NCBI GenBank assembly: GCA_036340215.1
Contig: JAYYZF010000078.1
Span: 1-27,990, forward strand
Source of the DNA: JABJPE01 sp036340215
GTDB lineage: Bacteria > Pseudomonadota > Gammaproteobacteria > Comchoanobacterales > Comchoanobacteraceae
Reading direction: 5' to 3'
Length of the DNA stretch: 27,990 bases
Position 1 is the first letter of the stretch. The number at the start of each line of letters is the position of its first letter. This document shows, in pieces, positions 7,253 through 15,739 of the stretch. Below the pieces are notes generated by a model. The model was not told the origin of the DNA, made no database searches, and saw only the letters and a list, made by a program, of their open reading frames with translations. The position numbers and the translations under genes are program-made.

Positions 7253-8360
7253 ATGCAAGACATAAATATTTTAAATGAGGCCAAGCTGTATCAAATAAAA
7301 TTTGACGAGCTGAGGAGGTTTCTTTGACTACTCCGGTAAAGAAGTTAGACTAAAACAGATTAATGCAGAGTTACAAACTCCACAAGTGTGGCAAGATCCT
7401 AAGTTATCTCAAAATTTATCAAAAGAAAAATCCACTATAGAAAGTACTCTAGTTGAACTTGATGCCATTCAAGCAGATCTTGATTGTGTAATAGAGCTTT
7501 ATCCAGTTGCACAAGATGAGGGTGATTTGAATCAAATGACAGAAATGGCAGAAGATTTAAAACAAATTATCTCTAAGATAGAACAACTAGAACTCAGAAG
7601 AATGTTTGATAATCCTAATGATAAGAATAATGCATATCTTGAAATACAAGCTGGTAGTGGTGGCACCGAGGCTCAGGATTGGGCAGAGATGCTACAGAGG
7701 ATGTATTTACGCTGGGCAGATGAAAAAAACTATAAGGCCAAGGTCATAGATAATTCTCCTGGTGAAGTAGCAGGTATAAAAAGCACAACAATATCTGTAC
7801 AAGGTAATTTTTCATATGGTTGGCTACGTACTGAGACAGGCGTGCATCGCTTAGTTAGAAAATCTCCATTTGATAGCGGTAATAGGCGCCATACTTCTTT
7901 TGCTTCCGTGTTTGTAACAGCAGAGATCGATGATAATGTTAATGTTGATATTAACCCTTCTGATCTTAGAATAGATACTTACCGTTCTAGCGGAGCAGGC
8001 GGGCAACACGTTAATACAACCGATTCAGCTATTCGAATTACTCACTTACCAAGTGGGGTGGTTGTTCAATGCCAATCAGATAGATCACAGCACAAAAATA
8101 AAGCGCAAGCTATGAAGCAGCTTCGTGCTAAACTTTTTCAGTTAGAGATCGAAAAGAGAAGCTCTGATAAGAAAAAACTTGAGTCAGAAAAATCTGATAT
8201 AAGTTGGGGGAGCCAAATACGCTCCTATGTGCTCGATGATTCAAGAATAAAAGATCTTAGAACGGGTGTGGAATGTTCTAATACTCAGTCGGTTTTAGAT
8301 GGTAATATAGACCAATTTTTAATAGCGTGCTTAAAACAAACTTCAGGAGATAATAAATGA
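7253..8360 (+). CDS. prfB: Peptide chain release factor 2, with programmed +1 frameshift
   Basis: RF2 recognises UAA and UGA stop codons and triggers peptide release. The gene is in two frames: 7253-7324 (24 codons), then a +1 shift skipping T7325, then 7326-8360, giving 368 aa, normal for RF2. The shift site is the classical one: AGGAGG, three bases, CTT TGA C. The main frame carries the stop-codon recognition loop SPFDSG, then SSGAGGQHVN with the catalytic GGQ. The residue before SGAGGQ, which is Thr in E. coli K-12, is Ser here. The start ATG at 7253 lies only 15 nt after the tRNA-Lys CCA and has no obvious ribosome binding site. The gene ends in TGA, overlapping the lysS ATG by 3 nt (ATGA). 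Level control by the frameshift is established for the family. Confidence 0.97.
7313..7328 (+). promoter_or_regulatory. RF2 autoregulatory +1 frameshift site
   Basis: An internal Shine-Dalgarno AGGAGG (7313-7318), a 3-nt spacer TTT, the slippery codon CTT (7322-7324), the in-frame stop TGA (7325-7327) and a following C. This matches the known prfB recoding element, including the 3-nt spacing. When RF2 is scarce, ribosomes pause at UGA and slip by +1 to make full-length RF2. Confidence 0.97.
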
Positions 8361-9883
8361 GCAAAAATAGTGATGGGCATATGAATTCAGAGGTGGATTT
8401 TCATGATCAGGTTGCAACTAGAAGGGCCAAGCTTGATGAGTTAAGAGCAGAAGGTAACCCATATCCTAATAATTTTAAACCTAATGATTTTGCTGTAGAT
8501 ATTTTAAATAAGGTGGCCAATGATGATAAGCCTACTCTAGAGGCTAAGAAGATAACAGTTACTGTATGTGGTCGTATTTCTAATAGAAGGATTATGGGTA
8601 AAGCTAGTTTTATTCATATTCATGATTTTACTGGTAAAATTCAGGCCTACATAAGAAAAAGCGATTTGCCTGAGGGAGTATATAGCAAATTTAAAAATTG
8701 GGATTTAGGAGATATAGTTTATATCAAGGGAACCTTGTTTAGGACTCAAACTAATGAAATAACAATTAGTGCTACAGAGATAAACCTTGTTACTAAGTCA
8801 CTTAGGCCAATGCCTGATAAGTACCATGGTTTAGCAGAAAAAGAACTATGCTACCGACAACGCTATCTCGATTTAATCTCTAACCCTAAAACTACAGATA
8901 CGTTTATAAAAAGATCACAAATAATTACAGTAATTCGTGATTGTTTGATCAAAGCTAGATTTTTAGAGGTAGAAACCCCTATGATGCACTCAATTGTAGG
9001 TGGTGCAACTGCAAGACCTTTTGTTACTCACCATAATGCTTTAGATATACCACTCTATATGCGGATAGCCCCCGAATTATTCCTAAAAAGATTGCTTGTT
9101 GGAGGTTTAGATCGGGTTTTTGAGATAAATAGGAACTTTAGGAACGAAGGCTTGTCAACTAGGCATAATCCTGAATTTACAATGTTGGAATTCTATCAAG
9201 CATACGCCGATTACATTGATTTTATGGATTTTGTTGAAGAGATGCTTAGAGATGTAGTGAAAATAGTTGTTGGTAAATTTGACTTGCCTTTTCAGGGTAA
9301 TAATATAAATTTTGCGGAGCCATTTAGGCGTTTAACTATAGTAGAGTCTATTTTGGAATATAATGACAATATATCAGCTGAAAGTATTCAAGATTTAGCA
9401 CAAGCTAGAAAAATTGCCGAAAGTGTTGGTATTACTTGTGAAGAACAAATGGGATTAGGAGCTATACAACTAGAAATATTTGAAAAAACTGTCGAGAAAA
9501 AGCTGATAAATCCAACTTTTATAACTAGTTATCCAACTGAAACTTCACCACTTGCTCGTATGAATAATAACGATAAAACTATAGTTGATAGGTGTGAGCT
9601 ATTTATTGGTGGCCAAGAGGTCGCAAATATTTTCTCAGAATTGAATGATCCAGATGATCAAGCTATGAGGTTTAAAGCACAAGTTGCAGCCAAAGATGCT
9701 GGTGATGTTGAGGCTATGGACTATGATGGGGATTACATTGAGGCTCTAGAATACGGAATGCCTCCAGCTGCTGGAGCTGGAATAGGGATAGATAGGCTTG
9801 TAATGATTCTAACTGACGCTAAGGCAATAAAGGATGTTATTTTATTTCCTCTTCTAAGGCCGCTAAAGCTAGACAATACTTAA
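8357..9883 (+). CDS. lysS: Lysyl-tRNA synthetase, class II
   Basis: The 508-aa enzyme charges tRNA-Lys with lysine. An N-terminal OB-fold (about 65-170, with VTVCGRISNRRIMGKASFIHI) binds the anticodon. The class II catalytic core follows: IGGATARPF-like residues, motif 2 (FRNEGLSTRHNPEFTMLEFYQAY) and motif 3 (GAGIGIDRLVMI) close to the C-terminus. The start overlaps the prfB stop and has AGGAGA 7 nt upstream. Its stop overlaps the stop of the convergent ygfZ by 4 nt. Position downstream of tRNA-Lys puts the tRNA and its charging enzyme in one probable transcript. An intact, full-length gene. Confidence 0.97.
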   Translation: MSKNSDGHMNSEVDFHDQVATRRAKLDELRAEGNPYPNNFKPNDFAVDILNKVANDDKPTLEAKKITVTVCGRISNRRIMGKASFIHIHDFTGKIQAYIRKSDLPEGVYSKFKNWDLGDIVYIKGTLFRTQTNEITISATEINLVTKSLRPMPDKYHGLAEKELCYRQRYLDLISNPKTTDTFIKRSQIITVIRDCLIKARFLEVETPMMHSIVGGATARPFVTHHNALDIPLYMRIAPELFLKRLLVGGLDRVFEINRNFRNEGLSTRHNPEFTMLEFYQAYADYIDFMDFVEEMLRDVVKIVVGKFDLPFQGNNINFAEPFRRLTIVESILEYNDNISAESIQDLAQARKIAESVGITCEEQMGLGAIQLEIFEKTVEKKLINPTFITSYPTETSPLARMNNNDKTIVDRCELFIGGQEVANIFSELNDPDDQAMRFKAQVAAKDAGDVEAMDYDGDYIEALEYGMPPAAGAGIGIDRLVMILTDAKAIKDVILFPLLRPLKLDNT

Positions 9884-10788
9884 GCAGTCTCAGGGCTTAG
9901 AAGTAAGTCTAGGCCCTCAATTAGAAATTTTTCTATATATAGCTTGCTCTTTACAGTGTGATCAGCCAGCACTAATAAAATGTTTGTACAATCATTTGTA
10001 GCTTTTGAGCAAGCTACTGTTATTCCAGCTTGTTCACCATCCTTTGTGTTCACATAGCTGCCCACTTTTACATTGTTTGGTTCTGATATCATAGCTTTGT
10101 AGAGCTTTCTTTTTCCTCTACCGCGGTGCTGGGTGCGCGCAATGATCTCTTGTCCTAAAAAACAGCCTTTGGTGAAAGAAATGGCATCTTTCTTATGGTA
10201 ATTAATCATATGCGGGGTTAGCTTTTCTAAAGTTTCTGGGAAAATATGAACAATTCCAGCGTCAATATTAGCCTGATCCCAGTGATATTGATCAAGTATA
10301 AAGTTAACATCTTTTGTAGAAGCTATTTTCTCTCTAAACGGCGTTAGATCCTTCTCTAAGCCAAATATCATATATTGTTCAGTTTCAGCATTTAAACAAG
10401 CACATCTTACATTGGGGCTAACCTCTGTAACACTTCCATTTTCAGCTGGGGTATTAATATTATGTGGTTTTCCTATGCAATATAAGAATAACATATCAGC
10501 AATAATCTCAGTTTTAATATTTGAAAATATGCCATATTGTCTAAATTTTTGCTGGGTGTTTGCTATTAAACTTTTTGGCGAGAAAAAATAATAGTCATTA
10601 TTAGATTCAAAAAAATATCCAGATGCAGAGATTCTACCTTTATCATTACAATAGGCTCCAAGGCACAATTTTTTCTCAGAAACGCTTTCTATGTCGCATG
10701 TTACTTGACCTTGTAGAAACTGTTTGACGGTTTTTCCGCTAATTTTTATACATGAAAAACTGGTGAGGGGGGCTATAATTGTACTCAT
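9880..10788 (-). CDS. ygfZ: Folate-binding Fe-S cluster assembly protein YgfZ
   Basis: The 302-aa protein resembles the aminomethyltransferase (GcvT) fold and has the signature KGCFLGQE (K-G-C-x-G-Q-E) followed by RTQHRGRGKRK. YgfZ uses tetrahydrofolate and helps assemble or repair certain Fe-S enzymes such as MiaB. The start at 10788 (MSTIIAPL) is preferred: AAGG lies 7 nt upstream, and the longer in-frame ATG at 10833 sits inside the promoter -10 region. In other gammaproteobacteria ygfZ often clusters with ygfX, sdhE and nadB; here it is about 9 kb from nadB. It converges on lysS with overlapping stop codons. Confidence 0.93.
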   Translation of the reverse strand: MSTIIAPLTSFSCIKISGKTVKQFLQGQVTCDIESVSEKKLCLGAYCNDKGRISASGYFFESNNDYYFFSPKSLIANTQQKFRQYGIFSNIKTEIIADMLFLYCIGKPHNINTPAENGSVTEVSPNVRCACLNAETEQYMIFGLEKDLTPFREKIASTKDVNFILDQYHWDQANIDAGIVHIFPETLEKLTPHMINYHKKDAISFTKGCFLGQEIIARTQHRGRGKRKLYKAMISEPNNVKVGSYVNTKDGEQAGITVACSKATNDCTNILLVLADHTVKSKLYIEKFLIEGLDLLLSPETA

Positions 10789-10821
10789 TGGAAACCTTAG
10801 TGATATATTTTCTGACGCTAA

Positions 10822-10830
10822 AGTATAACA
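10822..10830 (-). promoter_or_regulatory. Extended -10 promoter of ygfZ
   Basis: On the minus strand TGT-TATACT (TATACT is 10822-10827) is a strong extended -10, about 34 nt upstream of the ygfZ ATG at 10788. No clear -35 box is seen at the expected distance. Confidence 0.45.
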
Positions 10831-10871
10831 CATTTTTTCAAGTAAATCCAGTATATAGCGGCATGATATAG

Positions 10872-11537
10872 TTATTTTTTAGCGTGTTGCTGCTGAATGA
10901 CAAATATTATATAAGCAATTCCTAAGGTAGTTAATAAGCTAATTTCTAAAAAATTGATATTATGAATATCTTTACTAGTATATGCTTGCATTCCAATATA
11001 AGTACAGATTGCTATGTTTGGAATGAATCCTAAGCATGATGCTGATAAAAATTTACTCAGATTAAGTTGTAATACCCCAGATGCTATACTGATTGACCAA
11101 CTTGGAAATAGTGGTATAAGTCTGAGTGCAATAATATACCTATATGGGTGAGTATCTAGCATTTTTTTTGCTTTCAGGATATATTTTTTTTTTGTTAGTC
11201 TAGCACCCGAGATAGAATTTTTTTTAGCAATTTTAAAAAGAATGTATGAGGCAGCTATACTGCCAAAAAGTGAATAAAAAAATCCTATTACCCCAAAAGT
11301 AAAGCCAGCAAATATTCTAAAAATTACAGATAAAGGTAGGCAAAATACTAGCATTAGTGTGTAAATTAGTACAAAAGTACAAGCTAGCGTTTTATGATTG
11401 TCTTTAATAAAAAAAGAGTATTTTTCATATGAGTTGATTAGCCCGTCAAATAAATATTGCTTTGGCAAAAATCCTGCAGCAATATTTATCATTAAAAGAG
11501 TTAAAATAAGTAAAAAAAATACCGTACTATTTTTCAT
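10872..11537 (-). CDS. TVP38/TMEM64 (VTT/DedA-like) membrane protein
   Basis: The 221-aa protein is strongly hydrophobic, with about five membrane segments (near 5-23, 50-72, 76-100, 135-160 and 190-212). It carries the VTT signature: FAGFTFG..GFFYSLFGSIAASYILF, and later RLIPLFPSWSISIASG. Members of this superfamily are inner-membrane proteins linked to lipid scrambling or undecaprenyl-phosphate recycling; the substrate of this one is not known. It overlaps the end of hemY by 11 nt, so it is translated from the heme-cluster transcript. The link to heme metabolism is positional only. Confidence 0.85.
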   Translation of the reverse strand: MKNSTVFFLLILTLLMINIAAGFLPKQYLFDGLINSYEKYSFFIKDNHKTLACTFVLIYTLMLVFCLPLSVIFRIFAGFTFGVIGFFYSLFGSIAASYILFKIAKKNSISGARLTKKKYILKAKKMLDTHPYRYIIALRLIPLFPSWSISIASGVLQLNLSKFLSASCLGFIPNIAICTYIGMQAYTSKDIHNINFLEISLLTTLGIAYIIFVIQQQHAKK

Positions 11538-12693
11538 CTTTGCTTATATTTATAAGTATTTTTTTATATACCTGAGAAGCTTGCTCGGAAAGATTTAGGC
11601 TTTTGTATAGCTCCATTAACTCAAGCTTAATAGTTAAACTACAAGAATTTACTATCTTTTCATAATATTCTACGGCTTTATTTTTTTCACCAGTATCATT
11701 ATAGGTTCTTGCTATTCCTATTATAATATTCTCATTTCTTGGATTTAACTCGAGCCAATTTATCAGGTTGTTAAGTATTTTTGTCTTGTTATTATCAATT
11801 TTTATGTACTTATTGATGAGAGGAAGATCATTATTAACTGGAATAAATTGCTCAAGTTCATTTTTAGCTTTTTTTGTTTCTCCTAATGCTAAGAGTCTAT
11901 CAATATATTTATTGAATACTTCTATACTGTTTTTAACTTCAGCAGAGGAGTTTTTCCAAATTTTATTAATTTCCTTTTTATCACTAATATCAAGTGCTTC
12001 TAGTATATATCTTATTTCAAACTTATTTATGTCGCTTATGTCTAGTGCTTTTATTTTCTTATATTTTGCTATTGAATTTCCTAGTTCCTCCCAATTTTCT
12101 AACTCCATATTACATCTCAACAATACAACAAGAGCCTCTGGTTTGTTCTGCTCTTTTACTGGAAGAAGTTTTACCTTTCGGAGAGAGTCACTAAAATTAC
12201 CTAATTGCATAAGGATGTGGGCATGAATTATGAGAATAGTATTGGTGTCACTAGCATACCTCACATAAGCATCTTTAAGATGTTCATTCATCTTATCTAA
12301 ATCATATTGACTTGAACTAAATATTGAGGCGAGTGTGGAAAGTAGATTGGGGTTATCTTTTTCAGCCTTTGTAAATGCGTTTTCTGCCTGGGGCCAATTA
12401 TTACCTAGCAGACTACGTATACCTTGTAAACAAAGCTTGTGAGATCTTCCTAATTTATCGGGCTTTACTGATGACTTCAGGCAAAAAAATAGCTGAGTCA
12501 TATACTTTGTAATATTAGCTAGAAATACTATTAATGTGAATATGGCAAATAATATTAGGACTAGAAACCACAAAGTTGTCTCAATGTTAAGATGGTTGTA
12601 TTGTATTAATACATGACCAGGGTCTTGTGATATTTTTATGCCTAGCCAAACTGAAACTACCAGCAGTAATAGATATTTTAGAATATTTATCAT
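11527..12693 (-). CDS. hemY: HemY-type membrane protein with tetratricopeptide repeats
   Basis: The 388-aa protein has two N-terminal membrane segments (about 5-20 and 40-60) with the HemY-type signature VVSVWLGIKISQDPGHVLI between them. A long helical-repeat domain follows that is predicted to face the periplasm or cytoplasm (SLLGNNWPQAENAFTKA, NWEELGNSI, IIGIARTYNDTGEKNKAVEYY). This is the proteobacterial HemY of hemCDXY clusters, not the protoporphyrinogen oxidase of Gram-positives. Its exact role in heme synthesis is unsettled. It starts 3 nt after the hemX stop codon. Confidence 0.9.
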   Translation of the reverse strand: MINILKYLLLLVVSVWLGIKISQDPGHVLIQYNHLNIETTLWFLVLILFAIFTLIVFLANITKYMTQLFFCLKSSVKPDKLGRSHKLCLQGIRSLLGNNWPQAENAFTKAEKDNPNLLSTLASIFSSSQYDLDKMNEHLKDAYVRYASDTNTILIIHAHILMQLGNFSDSLRKVKLLPVKEQNKPEALVVLLRCNMELENWEELGNSIAKYKKIKALDISDINKFEIRYILEALDISDKKEINKIWKNSSAEVKNSIEVFNKYIDRLLALGETKKAKNELEQFIPVNNDLPLINKYIKIDNNKTKILNNLINWLELNPRNENIIIGIARTYNDTGEKNKAVEYYEKIVNSCSLTIKLELMELYKSLNLSEQASQVYKKILINISKDEK

Positions 12694-12696
12694 TTG

Positions 12697-13800
12697 TTAA
12701 AATTCCTCACTAACTTGTGGGGCTTGTGGTGTCATAAGCTCCCTTTCTCTTTTGCTAGGGATATTACTACGAGTATTACTTTGCTTAATTTCTTCTGTTT
12801 TATTGCTGTTATTAACACTTTTATCAATAATAAGAAGTAGGATAGGGTTTAGGTCTGGCATGTTAGGATCAACATCGACTTTTTGTAGTTCTATAATTTG
12901 AGTTCTTATGTCATCAAGTTTTGTTTCATTACGTGATTTATAATTCTTTAATAATTCAATAGAATCAGATAATGCCTTTTGGAATAGGGTGTTATTCCTG
13001 TTTAATATAGCCCACTGCGCTTGATTCATGTTGAGTGTGAAATCTGTAATAAAAATACTTTGATTTTTGGGTCTTAGCCATAATTGTCGATCTTGGTCGT
13101 TATCATTTGAAATTACTATATAATCAGAAACAGCATCTTGAAATCTTCCCCATATTGTTTGAGAGGTTTGAGAGTGAGTATTTATATTTTCGCTTAGTAC
13201 AGGTGTAGTCGACTGTTCCTGTCTTACGATAGTATGATCAAGCTCGAGGTTTAGAACTCTATTTGATATATTTCGTATTTCAGTTAAAGCATCCTCTATT
13301 TTGGTTTCGTTAATTTTATTAAGTATTGCTAATGCTATTGCGATTTTATTAGTTACCTCAACACTAATACTTTTATGTTGCGCTTTCTCTAACCAATATC
13401 TACCTTTAGCTATATTATGAAATAGATGTAACTGATATGATGCCATTTGAATATCGAAGATTAATTCAGATTCTGATTGTGGTTGAAAAATAGGTTGTTC
13501 TAGTTTAGATATTCTTCTTAGATCAGTTTCAAGTTGATTTATTTTCTGTTCACTAACATCATTTTGATTCCTAAATTTATTTATTTTTGTATTTACATTG
13601 TTTACTGTTTTTATCATCGCATTTTTTTGTATGTCTATATCAGCATAAAGCCTATTTATTCGATAATTAAGGGTTAAGAACCCAATTGTAAGCACCAGTA
13701 TTATAGATAATGTAATTTTGAATAAAGGGGTATCTAAGAAGTTTTTTTTAATATTTGTAATTAAACTATTCTTTGTAGATTTTGGTGTTTTACTTTCCAT
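12697..13800 (-). CDS. hemX: HemX-like membrane protein of the heme cluster
   Basis: The 367-aa protein has a cytoplasmic N-tail, one membrane anchor (about 28-47, ITLSIILVLTIGFLTLNY), a coiled coil (about 55-95), and a helical domain with the HemX landmarks AQMASYQLHL-like, then GRYWLEKAQ and WLRPKNQ. Despite the frequent label uroporphyrin-III methyltransferase, this family has no SAM-binding motif and none is visible here. It sits between hemD and hemY as in many gammaproteobacteria, but an extra 129-aa gene separates it from hemD. AAGG lies 9 nt before the ATG. Confidence 0.9.
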   Translation of the reverse strand: MESKTPKSTKNSLITNIKKNFLDTPLFKITLSIILVLTIGFLTLNYRINRLYADIDIQKNAMIKTVNNVNTKINKFRNQNDVSEQKINQLETDLRRISKLEQPIFQPQSESELIFDIQMASYQLHLFHNIAKGRYWLEKAQHKSISVEVTNKIAIALAILNKINETKIEDALTEIRNISNRVLNLELDHTIVRQEQSTTPVLSENINTHSQTSQTIWGRFQDAVSDYIVISNDNDQDRQLWLRPKNQSIFITDFTLNMNQAQWAILNRNNTLFQKALSDSIELLKNYKSRNETKLDDIRTQIIELQKVDVDPNMPDLNPILLLIIDKSVNNSNKTEEIKQSNTRSNIPSKRERELMTPQAPQVSEEF

Positions 13801-13854
13801 TAAGATAGCCTTATAGTCTAGAGTTTAATAAGCTTGTATCTTGGCTCAAGTAGG

Positions 13855-14244
13855 TTATGCCCTCTGGAATGACCCAATACTCATGTTGCTAAGATCTTTG
13901 TTTTGCTCGGGTAGACTTTTAATTTCATCTGAGGACTTTTCTTCAGGCTGAATTAAATTATTTTGATTTTCTCTTGAATCTTTACTGTTGCTTGGATTTT
14001 GCGAAGTTTCAATAGCATCATTACAAGAAATTAACTTGTCATCTAGTTGTTTGTCTAGCTTTTCAAGTAACATTGTTTGGTTTCTGTCTATCTTCTCTAA
14101 AATTTCTAATTGTGCTAATAGAACTGTTTTAAGATTAAGGACTCTGGCGTGAGATGTTGCAATTAGGAGTATACATATCGCGATAAAGAACAGGTTTAAT
14201 CTTGTTAATCTCTTTAGTTTATAGTTGGTGCCAATTTGATCCAT
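13855..14244 (-). CDS. Single-pass membrane protein of unknown function inside the heme cluster
   Basis: The 129-aa product has a basic N-terminus (KLKRLTR), one membrane segment at about 18-33, a short coiled coil rich in Leu, Glu and Lys (about 38-70), and a low-complexity polar tail rich in Asn, Ser and Glu. I recognise no family. It starts 1 nt after the hemD stop codon, with AAGGGA upstream inside hemD, and is followed by hemX after 54 nt. This is therefore an embedded gene of the operon. Topology (anchor, then coiled coil) is like that of HemX, so it may associate with HemX in the membrane, but that is a guess. Confidence 0.7.
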   Translation of the reverse strand: MDQIGTNYKLKRLTRLNLFFIAICILLIATSHARVLNLKTVLLAQLEILEKIDRNQTMLLEKLDKQLDDKLISCNDAIETSQNPSNSKDSRENQNNLIQPEEKSSDEIKSLPEQNKDLSNMSIGSFQRA

Positions 14245-14245
14245 T

Positions 14246-14995
14246 TCATATATCCCTTACTTTTGTGAAATCCAGAATTTGTTCTCTGCGCGTATTTGTG
14301 GACTCGTCAGATAACACACAAATATTATGGTTAAAACCAAGTTTAATTGCAAGTTTTCTAATGTCATCGTCTATTGTGATCAAGCATGCTTTTTTAAGAG
14401 AAAAATTACCTGAGATAGATATAAGCTTGTTAAGTGCAAGTAGTGTTTCCCTGCTAAAAACTATAATGTTATCAATGTTATTGGTTCTATTTAACTGTTG
14501 AACACTGTTGAGACATATTTTTCTTTCGTACACTTTGTAAGATACTACATTATGCTTCTTTTCTAATAGTTTATTCTCTAAGTAATCTTTATATGGCTCA
14601 CCTGAAAATATCACTATATCGAGCAGTTCTTTATCTTTAATAATAGGTAATTCTAATATAGCTGCTGATTCTGCTGTTTTGGGTGTAAGAATGTTATTAT
14701 ACCCATAACTTTCTAATGCTGCTTTCGTGGCATTACCAACTGCTATTATATTTCTTAAAGAGTTTTTATTTTTTATAATTTCCAATGAATTCCAAACAGC
14801 ATTAGCACTTATGAAAATATAGATATTACCTGGTTTAGATATTATTCTATTAATATCTTGCTGAAAATTAACTTTCGCTATTATTTCTATTGCTGGGCAG
14901 TTTATTATATTAAAGTGAGGATGAGATAATTCTTTTTCTGTAATTTTTGCTTGCCTTAAGGCTCTAGTATTTAAAATCTGGATTATCTTGTTCAT
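14246..14995 (-). CDS. hemD: Uroporphyrinogen-III synthase
   Basis: The 249-aa protein matches the two-lobed HemD fold, whose sequence is poorly conserved across bacteria. Visible landmarks are NTRALRQA at the N-terminus, FISANAVWNSL, IIAVGNATKAALESYGY, IVIFSGEPYKDYL, YKVYERK and VFSRETLLAL. HemD closes and inverts the linear tetrapyrrole hydroxymethylbilane to uroporphyrinogen III. hemC, its usual upstream partner, is not adjacent: recO is. The ribosome binding site is weak, and the 66-nt gap after recO is very AT-rich, so it could have its own promoter or be read from the rnc-era-recO transcript. Confidence 0.9.
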   Translation of the reverse strand: MNKIIQILNTRALRQAKITEKELSHPHFNIINCPAIEIIAKVNFQQDINRIISKPGNIYIFISANAVWNSLEIIKNKNSLRNIIAVGNATKAALESYGYNNILTPKTAESAAILELPIIKDKELLDIVIFSGEPYKDYLENKLLEKKHNVVSYKVYERKICLNSVQQLNRTNNIDNIIVFSRETLLALNKLISISGNFSLKKACLITIDDDIRKLAIKLGFNHNICVLSDESTNTRREQILDFTKVRDI

Positions 14996-15061
14996 AGTTT
15001 ATTTTATCTTATTCGTTTTCTCGTTATCTATTAGAAGCTAGCTTGTTTTTGTAATGCTTTT

Positions 15062-15739
15062 TTATGACCATAGCATTTTACTTTTTATGCTAGTGTTTTT
15101 TAGAATTTCGTCCAGTGCAGATTTAAGAAGTAACTTACTCTCTTTAAGATGCTGTTTTGTATGTATTGAGTTATTTTGTAAATTTATTATAGTATCATAT
15201 GAAATTGCTCTTGCATCTTCAGGATTGCACGGTGAAAGTCCGCTTTTAGGTGTATATTGATACCAGCCTGCTGGACTTGTTGTAGATGTTACTTCTTCAA
15301 ATGGAATTGCATATCCTATTTCTGATATTAATGTTTTTTCAAATAGTCTAAGAGGTACTTCTACATTATTGCAGCTAATTAGATTTTTTAGAGTGCTTTC
15401 ATATGCAGCAAAAGTATCAGGAAATGGGTCTGAGAATGTAATGCTTTTCATGATTAACTCGTTAATATAAAAGCCGCATATTAATTTTGCTTGTGATAAA
15501 GATAGTGCTGCACCTCTTGCTTCAATGTTGTTTAGAGTAGCAAGCTCTGTTTTTAAGGTCCAGCTAGCAAAGTAGGGTGTAAATGGTTGCACTAAAGACC
15601 TTCTATTTTTTGAGATACTTCTACTTATAGCTCTAACTTTACCATAACTCTCTGAAAAGAAATCAATTATAAAGCTATTTTCTTTATATTTACGTCTATG
15701 TAATATGTAAACTGGTTCTAAGTTAACTCTAACTGTCAT
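15062..15739 (-). CDS. recO: DNA repair protein RecO
   Basis: The 225-aa protein starts with the RecO OB-fold (YILHRRKYKENSFIIDFFSESYGKV, then AISRS, PFTPYFASW), followed by the helical C-terminal region (AKLICGFYINELIMK.., FEKTLISEIGY). RecO works with RecR to load RecA onto SSB-coated single-stranded DNA in the RecFOR pathway. No cysteine zinc cluster is seen, as in many gammaproteobacterial RecO proteins. The start codon overlaps the era stop by 4 nt, marking translational coupling in the lepA-lepB-rnc-era-recO unit. Confidence 0.93.
   Translation of the reverse strand: MTVRVNLEPVYILHRRKYKENSFIIDFFSESYGKVRAISRSISKNRRSLVQPFTPYFASWTLKTELATLNNIEARGAALSLSQAKLICGFYINELIMKSITFSDPFPDTFAAYESTLKNLISCNNVEVPLRLFEKTLISEIGYAIPFEEVTSTTSPAGWYQYTPKSGLSPCNPEDARAISYDTIINLQNNSIHTKQHLKESKLLLKSALDEILKNTSIKSKMLWS

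Noticed and set aside
7386..7400. prfB start in the second frame only, with no in-frame ATG
   Set aside because: The classical frameshift site and the first 24 codons in the other frame explain the apparent lack of a start; it is not a broken gene.
10789..10833. Longer N-terminus for ygfZ from the ATG at 10833
   Set aside because: This segment overlaps the extended -10 promoter, and the shorter start has a ribosome binding site.
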